Shown here piece by piece: positions 5,824 to 14,001 of a stretch of DNA of 33,707 bases. Below the pieces are notes generated by a model. That model saw nothing but the letters and a program-made list of their open reading frames with translations, had not been told where the DNA came from and did no database searches. Both the position numbers and the translations under genes were made by a program. How positions within the stretch are numbered: the stretch's first letter is position 1; every line of letters begins with the position of its first letter. Location: the NCBI GenBank assembly GCA_947588835.1, contig CANPZS010000021.1:1-33707 (forward strand), in the 5' to 3' direction. The DNA comes from an uncultured Bacteroidales bacterium (GTDB taxonomy: Bacteria > Bacteroidota > Bacteroidia > Bacteroidales > UBA932).

Positions 5824-7581
5824 ATGAAAAGTATAGATTTATCAGCAATCAAAACCCCTGCTGATATCCGCCGAATGGATGAAAAACAGTTGAAAGACCT
5901 TGCAGCGGCTATGCGCAAGGCTCTTCTTGAAAAGTTGTCAGCCCACGGTGGCCATGTCGGCCCGAATCTCGGTATGATAGAGGCAATCATTGCCCTTCAC
6001 CATGTCTTTAATACTCCCGAAGACAAAATCGTATTCGATGTCTCGCATCAGACCTATCCTCATAAGATGCTGACCGGCCGTATGCAGGCGTTTACAGATC
6101 CGGCGCACTATGATGACGTGACCGGATACACCAATCCGCAGGAAAGCGACTATGACCTTTTCTCGCTCGGTCACACATCTTCCGCTGTCTCTTTGGCCTC
6201 CGGACTTGCCAAGGCCCGCGACCTCAAAGGAGGCAGGGAAAATGTGATAGCCGTTATCGGCGACGGCTCGCTCAGTGGGGGCGTGGCGTTCGAGGGGCTT
6301 GACTACGGTGCGACCCTCGGTACAAACTTCATCGTTGTTGTCAATGACAATGACATGAGTATCGCAGAAAACCATGGCGGTATCTATGATGGCCTGCGTC
6401 TGCTGCGCGAAACCGACGGAACAGCGGAGTATAATCTTTTCCGGGCAATGGGCTTTGATTATCGGTATGTCCATAACGGTAACGATATTCCCAGTCTTGT
6501 CGATATGTTCCGTTCGGTCAAGGACATCAACCATCCCGTAGTGGTGCATATAAATACGATGAAAGGAATGGGACTCCCTGTCGCGGAAGCCGATAAGGAA
6601 AAATTCCATTTCTCCGCTCCGTTCGATCTCAAGACGGGAGAACCTTATTCTTCATCCGATGCTCCGGAAGGATATGAAGACCTGTTCGCCAATCAGGTGC
6701 TTGCCCGGATGAAGGAGGTGCCCGAACTCGTAGTTGTCAATGCAGGAACACCTGACGCGATAGGTTTTACTCCTGAACGTCGCAAAGAAGCAGGCTGTCA
6801 GTTTGTGGATGTCGGTATTGCCGAGCAACAGGCTGTTGCCATGGCAAGCGGTCTCGCAAAGGGTGGGGCACGTCCGGTCGTAGCACTTGCAAGTACTTTC
6901 CTGCAGCGGGCCTATGACCAGTTCAGTCAGGACATTGCCCTGAATTACCAGCCGGCAACATTCGTTGTATTCTATGGCTCGATTTTCGGTATCAATGACG
7001 AGACTCATCTCGGTTTCTTTGATCTGGGATTGCTCTCCAATATTCCCGATCTGCTCGTTCTGACCCCGACATGCAAGGAGGAATTTTTGGCGATGCTCCG
7101 TTGGTCGGAAGACCAGCACAAGAGGCCTGTAGTTATCCGTGTTCCGGGTGGTGCAGTGCGTTCCGACTCAAATATCGGTATTTTAGACGACTATTCATGC
7201 CCCTCGTATGAGATAGTCAGAAAAGGCTCGCGAATAGCCCTTATAGGTGCGGGTACATTCCTTCCGGCAATGCAGCAGACGGCCGAGCATCTTGCATCGA
7301 AGGGCCTTGACCCTATGGTGATAAACCCGCGGGAGGTGTCCGTGCTCGATACGGCCTGTCTCGACGCTATAAAAGATTTCGATCTGGTCATTACAGCCGA
7401 GGACGGCATCATAGACGGTGGGTTCGGACAAAAGATAGCATCCTATTATGGTGATGCCGCTGTCAAGGTAATCAATTTAGGCCTGCAAAAAAAGTTCCTG
7501 AACAGATACAATGCCGTCGAGGTCCTGAAAGAATGCAATCTCACTCCTGACGGTATCGCTGATATGGTCGTGTCTGCGTAA
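5824..7581 (+). CDS. DXS-like thiamine-diphosphate enzyme (non-canonical transketolase-type)
   Basis: 585 residues, shorter than usual DXS (about 620-640). It resembles the DXS-like subgroup known from lactic acid bacteria. The thiamine-diphosphate site is present: GDGSLSGG (G146-D147-G148), then VVNDNDMSI (N174-N176), with H44 in HGGHVGPNLG and the catalytic-type E334 in DVGIAEQ. From E334 to G442 it aligns with E. coli DXS at a constant offset of 36 without gaps. In that stretch E. coli Y392, R420, D427 and R478 correspond to A356, Y384, N391 and G442; R398 (R362) and H431 (H395) are kept. The two lost arginines bind the phosphate of glyceraldehyde-3-phosphate in true DXS, so this protein may join pyruvate to a different acceptor. 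It probably does not supply DXP. It follows the acetyltransferase in an operon and ends before a hairpin at 7596. Confidence 0.85.
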   Translation: MKSIDLSAIKTPADIRRMDEKQLKDLAAAMRKALLEKLSAHGGHVGPNLGMIEAIIALHHVFNTPEDKIVFDVSHQTYPHKMLTGRMQAFTDPAHYDDVTGYTNPQESDYDLFSLGHTSSAVSLASGLAKARDLKGGRENVIAVIGDGSLSGGVAFEGLDYGATLGTNFIVVVNDNDMSIAENHGGIYDGLRLLRETDGTAEYNLFRAMGFDYRYVHNGNDIPSLVDMFRSVKDINHPVVVHINTMKGMGLPVAEADKEKFHFSAPFDLKTGEPYSSSDAPEGYEDLFANQVLARMKEVPELVVVNAGTPDAIGFTPERRKEAGCQFVDVGIAEQQAVAMASGLAKGGARPVVALASTFLQRAYDQFSQDIALNYQPATFVVFYGSIFGINDETHLGFFDLGLLSNIPDLLVLTPTCKEEFLAMLRWSEDQHKRPVVIRVPGGAVRSDSNIGILDDYSCPSYEIVRKGSRIALIGAGTFLPAMQQTAEHLASKGLDPMVINPREVSVLDTACLDAIKDFDLVITAEDGIIDGGFGQKIASYYGDAAVKVINLGLQKKFLNRYNAVEVLKECNLTPDGIADMVVSA

Positions 7582-7595
7582 AAAGTCATTAGTAA

Positions 7596-7632
7596 GAGGC
7601 CGACCTCAAAAATCCTCTTTTCGGTCGGCCTC
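7596..7632. terminator. Hairpin between convergent genes
   Basis: GAGGCCGACC (7596-7605) pairs perfectly with GGTCGGCCTC (7623-7632) around a 17-base AT-rich loop. It lies between the stop of the DXS-like gene and the stop of the minus-strand DUF4925 gene, so it probably ends transcription from both sides. No clear T-run follows on either strand. Confidence 0.6.
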
Positions 7633-7655
7633 GCATCGTAATATGGCGTCATCTG

Positions 7656-8948
7656 TCAGCGCGTGAAATTCAACGTAATGGAGAAATCGGCGGTGTTGGA
7701 TTCCCAGATATCTTTCAAATCTGTGAATTTGCTGATGCCGAGCAGGCCGTAAATAATCATCGACGTGAAAGAGTCTCCTTCGGCGAGCGTTTCGTCCAGC
7801 ATGGACAGCAGATCGGTATTGACCAATACGTCTATGAACGGCGCGGCCATTTCTTTGGTGACGGTGAGCGACAGCATGTCGCCCTCGACATTGTATTTCA
7901 GCGGCATGCCGGTCTGGACCATCTCCAATATTTTTGTGACCAGCACTTGCGTTCCGGGATCGTTCAGATCAAGGCCGAGACCTGCCAGAAGCTCCGTGAT
8001 GACATCCGGAGTCAGTGCACCGGAGACCTCACTGCCGTTGCCGTCCGTCGCCAATGCGATGATGGCCTGTATGTCGGGCAGCAGATAAATCATATCGTCG
8101 TGCACATACCAGTATACGAGCTGTTGGGGTGAATCGTTCCATGTCCCGTCGTGTATGACTTTCAAGACGGCATTGCCGTCCGCATCCGTATCTATCGCCT
8201 GCAAAACCGTAATCAAATCGGTGAACGTGTCGCCTGAAGAATCCTTTACGGGACTGCCGGTGTGGTATCTGGCCGTCAGCCAGCCGTTGTCGGCAAGGGT
8301 AATCTGGCTAAGGTACTGGAACAGGATAGGACTCGCGACTGTCCTCAATACCTGCGCCAGCGTCTGTCCGTTGGCTTGAGTTTCGTCTATTGCGTTCCAT
8401 GTAACCCAGATCGGCGCTGTTTGCAACGAGCCTTCTTCATCGAGCTTTCCGCAGTTGGCGAGCAGTTTCCACGTGCCGTTCAGTCCGCCGTTGGCTTCCG
8501 CCGCTCTGACGATGTCCGTAGTGATGTTCGCCTGGCCGACCGTCGTGATGGTTCCGTCTACCTTGACAATGGCCACGGACGGTTGAGGGGGCACTTTATC
8601 TGTCTTGGAAGTGAGCAGTTGGCTGAGGTCATTGATGGCCGGAGGCGTCGGCATACCCTGTTCGCCGGAGAAATGGAACGAACCGTCCGACCGGCTTTCC
8701 AGCGTGACGGGCATGTTTGTAATTGAGGGATAGCCCGGAACGATGTTCGTCAAAGTCAGGATTCCTTCCGTGGCGCTCGTGGCCATGAATGAGAGCGACC
8801 CATCCGTGTTGGACTGTCCGTTGACTGTCAGAGCGTCTCCGACTATGGGCGTATCAGGCAAAGTTTCCCATGGTTCGGGCTCTTTGTTGCAGGCTGCAAA
8901 AGCCAATACACCGGCGGCCAGCAGCATAAGGTTCAAAAATTTTTTCAT
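7656..8948 (-). CDS. DUF4925-type lipoprotein
   Basis: 430 residues beginning MKKFLNLMLLAAGVLAFAAC, with a clear lipobox (AFAAC) and acylated cysteine at C20. A proline/acidic linker (NKEPEPWETLPDTP) follows. The body holds beta-rich segments such as GTITTVGQANITTDIV and GLNGTWKL that resemble the Bacteroidetes DUF4925 family, including a second half about residues 300-430. Its function is not known. It should sit in the outer membrane or on the periplasmic face. It is the last gene of a three-gene envelope cassette with the beta-barrel and PCMD proteins upstream; a 50-bp gap separates it from the barrel gene. The family name is from memory of the pattern and moderately sure. Confidence 0.75.
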   Translation of the reverse strand: MKKFLNLMLLAAGVLAFAACNKEPEPWETLPDTPIVGDALTVNGQSNTDGSLSFMATSATEGILTLTNIVPGYPSITNMPVTLESRSDGSFHFSGEQGMPTPPAINDLSQLLTSKTDKVPPQPSVAIVKVDGTITTVGQANITTDIVRAAEANGGLNGTWKLLANCGKLDEEGSLQTAPIWVTWNAIDETQANGQTLAQVLRTVASPILFQYLSQITLADNGWLTARYHTGSPVKDSSGDTFTDLITVLQAIDTDADGNAVLKVIHDGTWNDSPQQLVYWYVHDDMIYLLPDIQAIIALATDGNGSEVSGALTPDVITELLAGLGLDLNDPGTQVLVTKILEMVQTGMPLKYNVEGDMLSLTVTKEMAAPFIDVLVNTDLLSMLDETLAEGDSFTSMIIYGLLGISKFTDLKDIWESNTADFSITLNFTR

Positions 8949-8998
8949 TTTTTAAAGGTTTATCAAATATTATTTATGTTTTTATATGTCATTTCAAA

Positions 8999-9790
8999 TT
9001 AAAATGCATAGCCGAAACCTATGTTCATGTAGACGGGATACATGGTGAAGGTGACGGTATCGAAATCCTTTTTGAATATGCCGTTCAGGCCCCACAGCAG
9101 GCTTCCCGATACTGTCAGATGCTTGAAAGCCTTCCAGTTGATTCCCGCCTGCAGGCCGTACTGCACGGTACGCAGGTCGTCCGAGAAATCGTAGGTGGCT
9201 ATGCGGTCGTCCTCGAAGACCACCTTGTCGCCCGTCGGGTCGTTCTCCCGCAGGTAGCCTTCGTAGACATGTCCTGAGAAATCTCCGTCGGTCGCGAACG
9301 ATATGTAGGGGCCGCAGTCGAGCCGCAGCCGCTTGTTGATGCGGTATGTCGCCGCTACTGGGACGGTGAACATCGTTCCGCGGTATTTCGTGCGCACTCC
9401 GCCTGTCCAGTTCCCCTTGATGCGCTCGCCGCCGTCGCCTACGATCTCCATCCGGTAATTCTTCACACGCGCATCGGTCTCCATCCCTTTGGTCTCTATG
9501 CGCAGGCCGAGGAGCATGCCCCATTTCCGCCGTTCCCCGAACCATTTCACGGCATTGCCTTCGATCGAAGAACAGAAGGTGGGGGAATAACTGCCAATTT
9601 GGCGGATTTCGACCGGCAGCGGCAGGGGAGAGGTGCCGCCGATGTTGATGCCGGCGCGTATTTCATATTCCAGGCCTACCGAGGCTGAACGCCTGATGCC
9701 AATAGTATAATCTTCCTGGGCGACGGCCGCCGTATGGACGGCGATGGCGCCGACGCACGCAAAGAAGTATGCCAAACCTTTTTTCATCAT
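8999..9790 (-). CDS. Outer-membrane beta-barrel protein
   Basis: 263 residues with a signal peptide (MKKGLAYFFACVGAIAVHTAAVAQ). Alternating amphipathic strands follow, and the protein ends in YMNIGFGYAF with a terminal aromatic residue, as in porin-like barrels. The pattern recalls the PorT/OmpW-like small barrels of Bacteroidetes. Two start codons are adjacent (9790 and 9787); the first overlaps the stop of the PCMD gene (ATGA), so translation is probably coupled. It likely works with the lipoproteins on either side, perhaps as their membrane anchor. No substrate or enzymatic motif is visible. Confidence 0.8.
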   Translation of the reverse strand: MMKKGLAYFFACVGAIAVHTAAVAQEDYTIGIRRSASVGLEYEIRAGINIGGTSPLPLPVEIRQIGSYSPTFCSSIEGNAVKWFGERRKWGMLLGLRIETKGMETDARVKNYRMEIVGDGGERIKGNWTGGVRTKYRGTMFTVPVAATYRINKRLRLDCGPYISFATDGDFSGHVYEGYLRENDPTGDKVVFEDDRIATYDFSDDLRTVQYGLQAGINWKAFKHLTVSGSLLWGLNGIFKKDFDTVTFTMYPVYMNIGFGYAF

Positions 9791-10914
9791 TGTTCCTTGT
9801 TGGTTAAACGCACTTCATCCACCCATAGCCTGCTGCCGGGGGCGCCTTCAAAGAGTTCTCCGTGCAGCGACGAGGTAAAGACTATGGCGAGCTTGTATTG
9901 TCCGGCGGCGAGTTTCAGCGGATCGGCCTGCCTGCCGGGACGCGGCTTGAAGTCGATGCTGAACTCCGTCCATTCCGCCGCGTCTCCGTCGCCGACGAAG
10001 TCCGCCACCGAAATGATGTTCGGATTGGCGTCATCGAGCGCATTGGTGCCGTCCAGATGCGGCATTTCATCGGTGCTTTCGTAAAAGACGCCGTATATAT
10101 GGAAATTGTCTTGTCTCCCGGGCTGGGGCTGCATTTTCTTGCTCCCTTTGTCAAACGTGTAGAACGTCGGGCCGGATTCGTATCTGTACCAGCCGCTCAG
10201 CGATACCGGTTCTTTGTCCACCGTCGTGCCGAAATGGGTGGCCTTCAATGGGCTGCTCAAAGCCTCGGTGACATTGAAAAATCCGGTGAAAAGGTTTCCG
10301 GCGGCGATGGGCATGTTCATCATAGTGCCGAACGATCCTGTTTCGCATGTGGTCAGCAGCAGGCAGCTGCCTTCGTAGCCATCCGCCGAAAGACTCGTAG
10401 GGTAGTCTTCGGGAGTCTTGCCCTTGCCTGTCATCAGGAAGCCCGCGTTTCCGCTCGCCCATTCCATCGTCGTTTTCCCGTCCGCGCCGGTCTCATAAAA
10501 AATGTAATACTTCTGGTTCGTGTTCATGCGGGTGTTTTCGAAGCTGAACAACGTGTTCGAGAATACGTCGCTCATGGCCGTGATGCGGTATTCCTTGTGC
10601 CAGCGGCCGTCCTCGCTCGTCACGGTGTAGGTCTGCGGGGTGGTGAAGTCCCGTACCGTGCCGCTCTCCGGCACGATGGTCGCGCCGGGGGTAAGCGTGA
10701 ATTCCGGCGCAAGGGCCGTAAGCGGGGTTCCCTTTTTGAGATATAGGGTGATGCGGTCGTTGCCTATTTCCGGCTCGCGGTTCAGCACGTCGCCGGGAAG
10801 GGTGCAGCTCTCGATGTCCGCTTCGGCGTTGGGCGCCTCCTCACGGATGCAGTACCCGAAAAGGAAGCCGCACATCAGCAGCGGAAGCAGCGCTATTTTC
10901 TTTCCTTGTATCAT
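9787..10914 (-). CDS. PCMD-domain (putative carbohydrate metabolism domain) lipoprotein
   Basis: 375 residues from the ATG at 10914, chosen because a -7 box ends 24 bp upstream and the signal peptide starts here (MIQGKKIALLPLLMCGFLFGYC). The lipobox FGYC is not classical. Residues about 45-125 look like the Ig-like/DUF5018-type domain that often precedes PCMD (FTLTPGATIVPESGTVRDF, then YTVTSEDGRWHKEYRI). Residues about 130-372 match the PCMD fold: FSFENTRMNTNQKYYIF, LSGWYRYESGPTF and the closing GAPGSRLWVDEVRL. PCMD proteins are surface lipoproteins thought to bind or process glycans. This one opens a cassette with a beta-barrel and a DUF4925 lipoprotein. Confidence 0.75.
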   Translation of the reverse strand: MIQGKKIALLPLLMCGFLFGYCIREEAPNAEADIESCTLPGDVLNREPEIGNDRITLYLKKGTPLTALAPEFTLTPGATIVPESGTVRDFTTPQTYTVTSEDGRWHKEYRITAMSDVFSNTLFSFENTRMNTNQKYYIFYETGADGKTTMEWASGNAGFLMTGKGKTPEDYPTSLSADGYEGSCLLLTTCETGSFGTMMNMPIAAGNLFTGFFNVTEALSSPLKATHFGTTVDKEPVSLSGWYRYESGPTFYTFDKGSKKMQPQPGRQDNFHIYGVFYESTDEMPHLDGTNALDDANPNIISVADFVGDGDAAEWTEFSIDFKPRPGRQADPLKLAAGQYKLAIVFTSSLHGELFEGAPGSRLWVDEVRLTNKEQ

Positions 10915-10937
10915 AAGCGTCTTTTGTAAATTCACAT

Positions 10938-10968
10938 CAAAAATAAGGCCGTCAGGCAGACCTGCCAA
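10938..10968 (-). promoter_or_regulatory. Promoter of the PCMD/barrel/DUF4925 cassette
   Basis: On the minus strand TTG (10968-10966), a 20-bp spacer and TATTTTTG (10945-10938) match the TTG-N20-TAnnTTTG pattern. The -33 part overlaps the 3' end of the glycosyltransferase gene. The ATG follows at 10914. The cassette can therefore be transcribed apart from the upstream genes. Confidence 0.65.
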
Positions 10969-11995
10969 TTCGTCCGATGAGCCCGAATACTTTTTCCCTT
11001 TTCAGCATGGCCTGCAGCAGAATGAATCCTCCGTAGATGCCTGTGACATGGCCCGCCGGCGCTGACAGGCGGCAGGTTCCGCCCGTTTCTTTGCGCAGCA
11101 GGCGATATTCTTTGTGTGCCTGCCGCAATGCGCGGAACCGGCTTGTCTTGCCGCAGCAAAGGTACGCAAGCGCCGTGCAGCCGTCAAGGAATCTGCGGAA
11201 CAGCATAATCCGGGCGGCTTTGGCCTTGCCGACCGTGAGCGCGAGATTGTTGTCGAGCATCAGAAGATTGTTGCGGTGGTTGAGCCTGAGCTTGGACGGG
11301 GAGTCCATCGGCAGGGTACCGCCTCCGAGATGGTAGACGGTCGAAAACGGCAGCGCGGTCACACGGTAACCGGCAAGCTGTATGCGCCAGCACAGGTCGA
11401 TTTCTTCCATGTGCGCGAAAAATCTTCTGTCGAAGCCGCCGAGCTTCCTGAACAATTCGCTGCGGACCATCAGGCAGGCTCCGGACACCCAGAGTACGTC
11501 TTTCGGCTCGTCATACTGTCCGTTGTCCGTCTCCGTCATGCCGAGCACCCGGCCGCGGCAGAAAGGGTATCCGTATCTGTCTATGTATCCTCCGGCCGCG
11601 CCGGCATATTCGAATCTGTCCCTTTCGTACCAGGAATGCAGTTTCGGGCCGCATGCACCGCATTCCGGGTGGGAGTCCATCCATTCCGTGAGCGGGCCGA
11701 GCCACCCGGCAGACACTTCCACGTCGGAATTGATCAGGACGAAATATTCGGCTTCAATGTCCTCCAGCGCCCTGTCGTAGCCTTCGGCGAAGCCATAGTT
11801 CCTGTCCAGCCCTATGGTGCGTACGGAGGGGAATTTCTCCGCCATCATTTCCACGGAACCGTCATCGGATGCGTTGTCGGCGACTATCACTTCGGCGTCG
11901 CCCTCGCCCTTGACGGAAACGATAAGGCCCGGCAGGAAACGTTCCAGAAGATCCCGCGTATTCCAGTTCAGTATGACGACGGCGGTCTTCATCAT
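10952..11995 (-). CDS. Family 2 glycosyltransferase
   Basis: 347 residues of a GT-A fold cytoplasmic enzyme related to rhamnosyltransferases. Visible are the nucleotide-binding start AVVILNWNTRDLLERFLPGL, VIVADNASDDGSVEM, FVLINSDVEV with the DxD-like metal site (SDV), and the acceptor region FFAHMEEIDLCWRIQLAGY. It should transfer a sugar from a nucleotide sugar onto lipid, capsule or protein. Its start overlaps the end of slyD (ATGA at 11995-11992), so it belongs to that operon. Two start codons are adjacent (11995, 11992). The acceptor is not evident, and no other glycan genes are near apart from the PCMD cassette. Confidence 0.85.
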   Translation of the reverse strand: MMKTAVVILNWNTRDLLERFLPGLIVSVKGEGDAEVIVADNASDDGSVEMMAEKFPSVRTIGLDRNYGFAEGYDRALEDIEAEYFVLINSDVEVSAGWLGPLTEWMDSHPECGACGPKLHSWYERDRFEYAGAAGGYIDRYGYPFCRGRVLGMTETDNGQYDEPKDVLWVSGACLMVRSELFRKLGGFDRRFFAHMEEIDLCWRIQLAGYRVTALPFSTVYHLGGGTLPMDSPSKLRLNHRNNLLMLDNNLALTVGKAKAARIMLFRRFLDGCTALAYLCCGKTSRFRALRQAHKEYRLLRKETGGTCRLSAPAGHVTGIYGGFILLQAMLKREKVFGLIGRIGRSA

Positions 11996-12606
11996 TCGTG
12001 TCCGTGGCAGCAGCAGCCTCCGTCCTCATGATGTCCGTGACAGCATTCGCCGTCTTTGTGATGTCCGTGGCAGCATTCGCCGTGGCCATGGCCGTGCCCT
12101 CCGCAGCAGCAGTCGTCCTGCGGCAGGAATTCCCCGTGCAGGCCTTCGAGCAGCTCTTTTTCAGTAGCCTTGCGCACCGAAACGATGCGGCCGGAGAAAT
12201 GAAGGGTCTTGCCGGCCATCGGGTGGTTGAAATCCACGGTGACGTCATTTTCCTTGACCTCGGCTATGGTCGCGTTGATCACATTTCCGGAACTTCCTAT
12301 CATCGGCACGATCCTGCCTATTTCCAGCAGGTCCTCGCGCAGCTGCCCGTCGACCATGAAGGACGTTTTGGGAATGTCGAACCTGCGTTTTGCATCGTAT
12401 TCTCCGTAGCCTTCCTGCGGGCTTACGCTGAATGTGAAGCTGTCGCCTTCGTCAAGGCCTTCCACCTCCTTTTCGAATTTGGGAATCAGCATGTGCATGC
12501 CTTGGATGTATTCCAACGGGCTTTCCTCGGTCACGCTTTCTATTTTTCCTTCATCCGAAGCGAGGTCGTATATAAGCCCGACCACCATGTTTTTTTCTAT
12601 CTTCAT
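11992..12606 (-). CDS. slyD: SlyD-like FKBP-type peptidyl-prolyl isomerase with metal-binding tail
   Basis: 204 residues. Residues 1-about 160 are the SlyD FKBP domain with inserted flap (LEYIQGMHMLIPKFEKEVEGL, EGYGEYD, and DFNHPMAGKTLHFSGRI). The last 41 residues are an extreme metal-binding tail with 10 cysteines and 11 histidines, built of imperfect 10-residue repeats (ECCHGHHKDG, ECCHGHHEDG). SlyD folds proteins at proline bonds and, through such tails, supplies nickel or zinc to enzymes. It lies between pmbA and the glycosyltransferase in a tight operon; the neighbouring TldD is a metalloprotease, so a metal-supply role is possible but not shown. The start ATG is 12606. Confidence 0.9.
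   Translation of the reverse strand: MKIEKNMVVGLIYDLASDEGKIESVTEESPLEYIQGMHMLIPKFEKEVEGLDEGDSFTFSVSPQEGYGEYDAKRRFDIPKTSFMVDGQLREDLLEIGRIVPMIGSSGNVINATIAEVKENDVTVDFNHPMAGKTLHFSGRIVSVRKATEKELLEGLHGEFLPQDDCCCGGHGHGHGECCHGHHKDGECCHGHHEDGGCCCHGHE
12029..12083 (-). repeat. 30-bp tandem repeat encoding the SlyD metal-binding tail
   Basis: Two 25-bp units (12029-12053 and 12059-12083) differ by one base and recur every 30 bp. Each encodes the ECCHGHH part of a 10-residue repeat. Copy number could vary by slippage and lengthen or shorten the tail in frame. Confidence 0.7.
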
Positions 12607-12627
12607 AATATTCTTTAAATTATATAA

Positions 12628-14001
12628 TCATCCTCTGATGTCCACGCCGCCGAAGGCAAGCGCGGGAATCCTTTTGGCCATGCAGCTTCTCGCATCGTCG
12701 GCCGTCGCCGCAAGGTTGTTCCACAATGTAATGAAATTGCCTGTGACGACCATTTCCCGCACAGGATAAAGTATGCGCCCGTTTTCGAATACGAAGCCTT
12801 CTATGCCGTAGGAGAAATCGCCCGTGGAGGAATTGCTGTTGCCTCCGTTGAAGCCGCATACGAGTATGCCGTCGCCTGTTTTGCGCAGCAGTTCCTCGCA
12901 TGTCCGGCATCCGCCGAAAGGGATTACGGCCGCCCTCGTGCTTTCTTCCACCGTAGGCGCCATGCCCATTTTGTTGGACATGTATGTATTTATGAAATAA
13001 CGGCTTACACGTCCGTTTTCTATAATGGGGCTTTCGTGCGTGGCCACTCCTTCGCTGTCGTAGAAACGTGAGCCGCTGGCGCCTGCGCATCTCGGGAAAT
13101 CCATTATAGTGAGGTGTTCGCTGAACACCTTTTCGCCGAGACGGTCTGTCAGGAACGAGTTTTTCTGCTGTATGGAATATGCGTTCAGGGCATTGAGGAG
13201 GGGATTGACGAGCTTCGAGGCGACTTCGCTTTCCACCACCATGTTCATCCTGCCGCCTTTGTGCCGCTTCGGACCGATTTGTGCAGCCGCCCTTGCGATG
13301 GCTTCGGGGCTGCAGCCGGAAATGTCGAGGTCCGCGAGCCTTGGCGCCGCGTCCCACCAGTAGCCGCTGAAACGGTTGCCGTCCTTGTCGGTCACTGTGG
13401 CCTCGTAGCCTATTTCAAACGAGGTCTCAGTATGGCGGCATTCGAGTCCGTTGCTGTCTATCAGATAGTTGTCGTATACCGAGTCGGAATATTCGCCCTC
13501 CTCGGAAATCACCGTGAAGCCGTGCTCAAGCTCTGACCTGCGGGCGAATGACGATGATTTTTTGGCCATTTCGAGCCTTTCGTCGGCGCCTATGCCTTCG
13601 TATGCACTGTCGTACAGCTCCGTTTCGAGGCCTGTCACCGCATCTTTGGCGGTCCTGTCAGGAGACGGAAGGTCCCTCGCCGGGTCAGGCTCAAGCATTT
13701 TCACAGTGTTTATGGCTTTGAGTATGAACGCTTCGCACTCTTTGTCGCTTATCCTGTTGCATGAAAAGGTGCCGAAGCGTCCGTCGACGAACAGGCTCAT
13801 GGAAAGGCTGATGTCGAGCGCGTGCGTTACCTTGTCGAGTTCGCCGTTCAACATGCCGAAAAGATCCATGCAGCTTTTGTCCAATGTTATCCTGACTTTC
13901 TGCGCGCCGTGCGCAAGGGCGAATTCCCTGCACCTGACGGCCGCGTCCATCTCTTCCCGGCCCAGAAGCCCGGCGGTTTTCTTTTGTTCCTCCATAATCA
14001 T
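12628..14001 (-). CDS. pmbA: TldE/PmbA subunit of the TldD-TldE protease
   Basis: 457 residues from the ATG at 14001, which overlaps the tldD stop (TAATG) and follows a strong GGAGGAG; the frame stays open further upstream but inside tldD. The PmbA_TldD fold is recognised from the central ESEVASKLVNPLLNALNAYS, the DFPRCAGASGSRFYDSEG turn and the C-terminal GIEGFVFENGRILYPVREM. It lacks the HExxxH zinc site that its partner TldD has, as expected for TldE. The pair forms a heterodimer that cuts unfolded peptides in a channel; in enterobacteria it matures microcin B17 and degrades the CcdA antitoxin. The operon suggests general peptide turnover here. Confidence 0.9.
   Translation of the reverse strand: MIMEEQKKTAGLLGREEMDAAVRCREFALAHGAQKVRITLDKSCMDLFGMLNGELDKVTHALDISLSMSLFVDGRFGTFSCNRISDKECEAFILKAINTVKMLEPDPARDLPSPDRTAKDAVTGLETELYDSAYEGIGADERLEMAKKSSSFARRSELEHGFTVISEEGEYSDSVYDNYLIDSNGLECRHTETSFEIGYEATVTDKDGNRFSGYWWDAAPRLADLDISGCSPEAIARAAAQIGPKRHKGGRMNMVVESEVASKLVNPLLNALNAYSIQQKNSFLTDRLGEKVFSEHLTIMDFPRCAGASGSRFYDSEGVATHESPIIENGRVSRYFINTYMSNKMGMAPTVEESTRAAVIPFGGCRTCEELLRKTGDGILVCGFNGGNSNSSTGDFSYGIEGFVFENGRILYPVREMVVTGNFITLWNNLAATADDARSCMAKRIPALAFGGVDIRG

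Noticed and set aside
5824..7581. Simple annotation as dxs for isoprenoid synthesis
   Set aside because: Four active-site residues expected in DXS are replaced, so the plain name would mislead.
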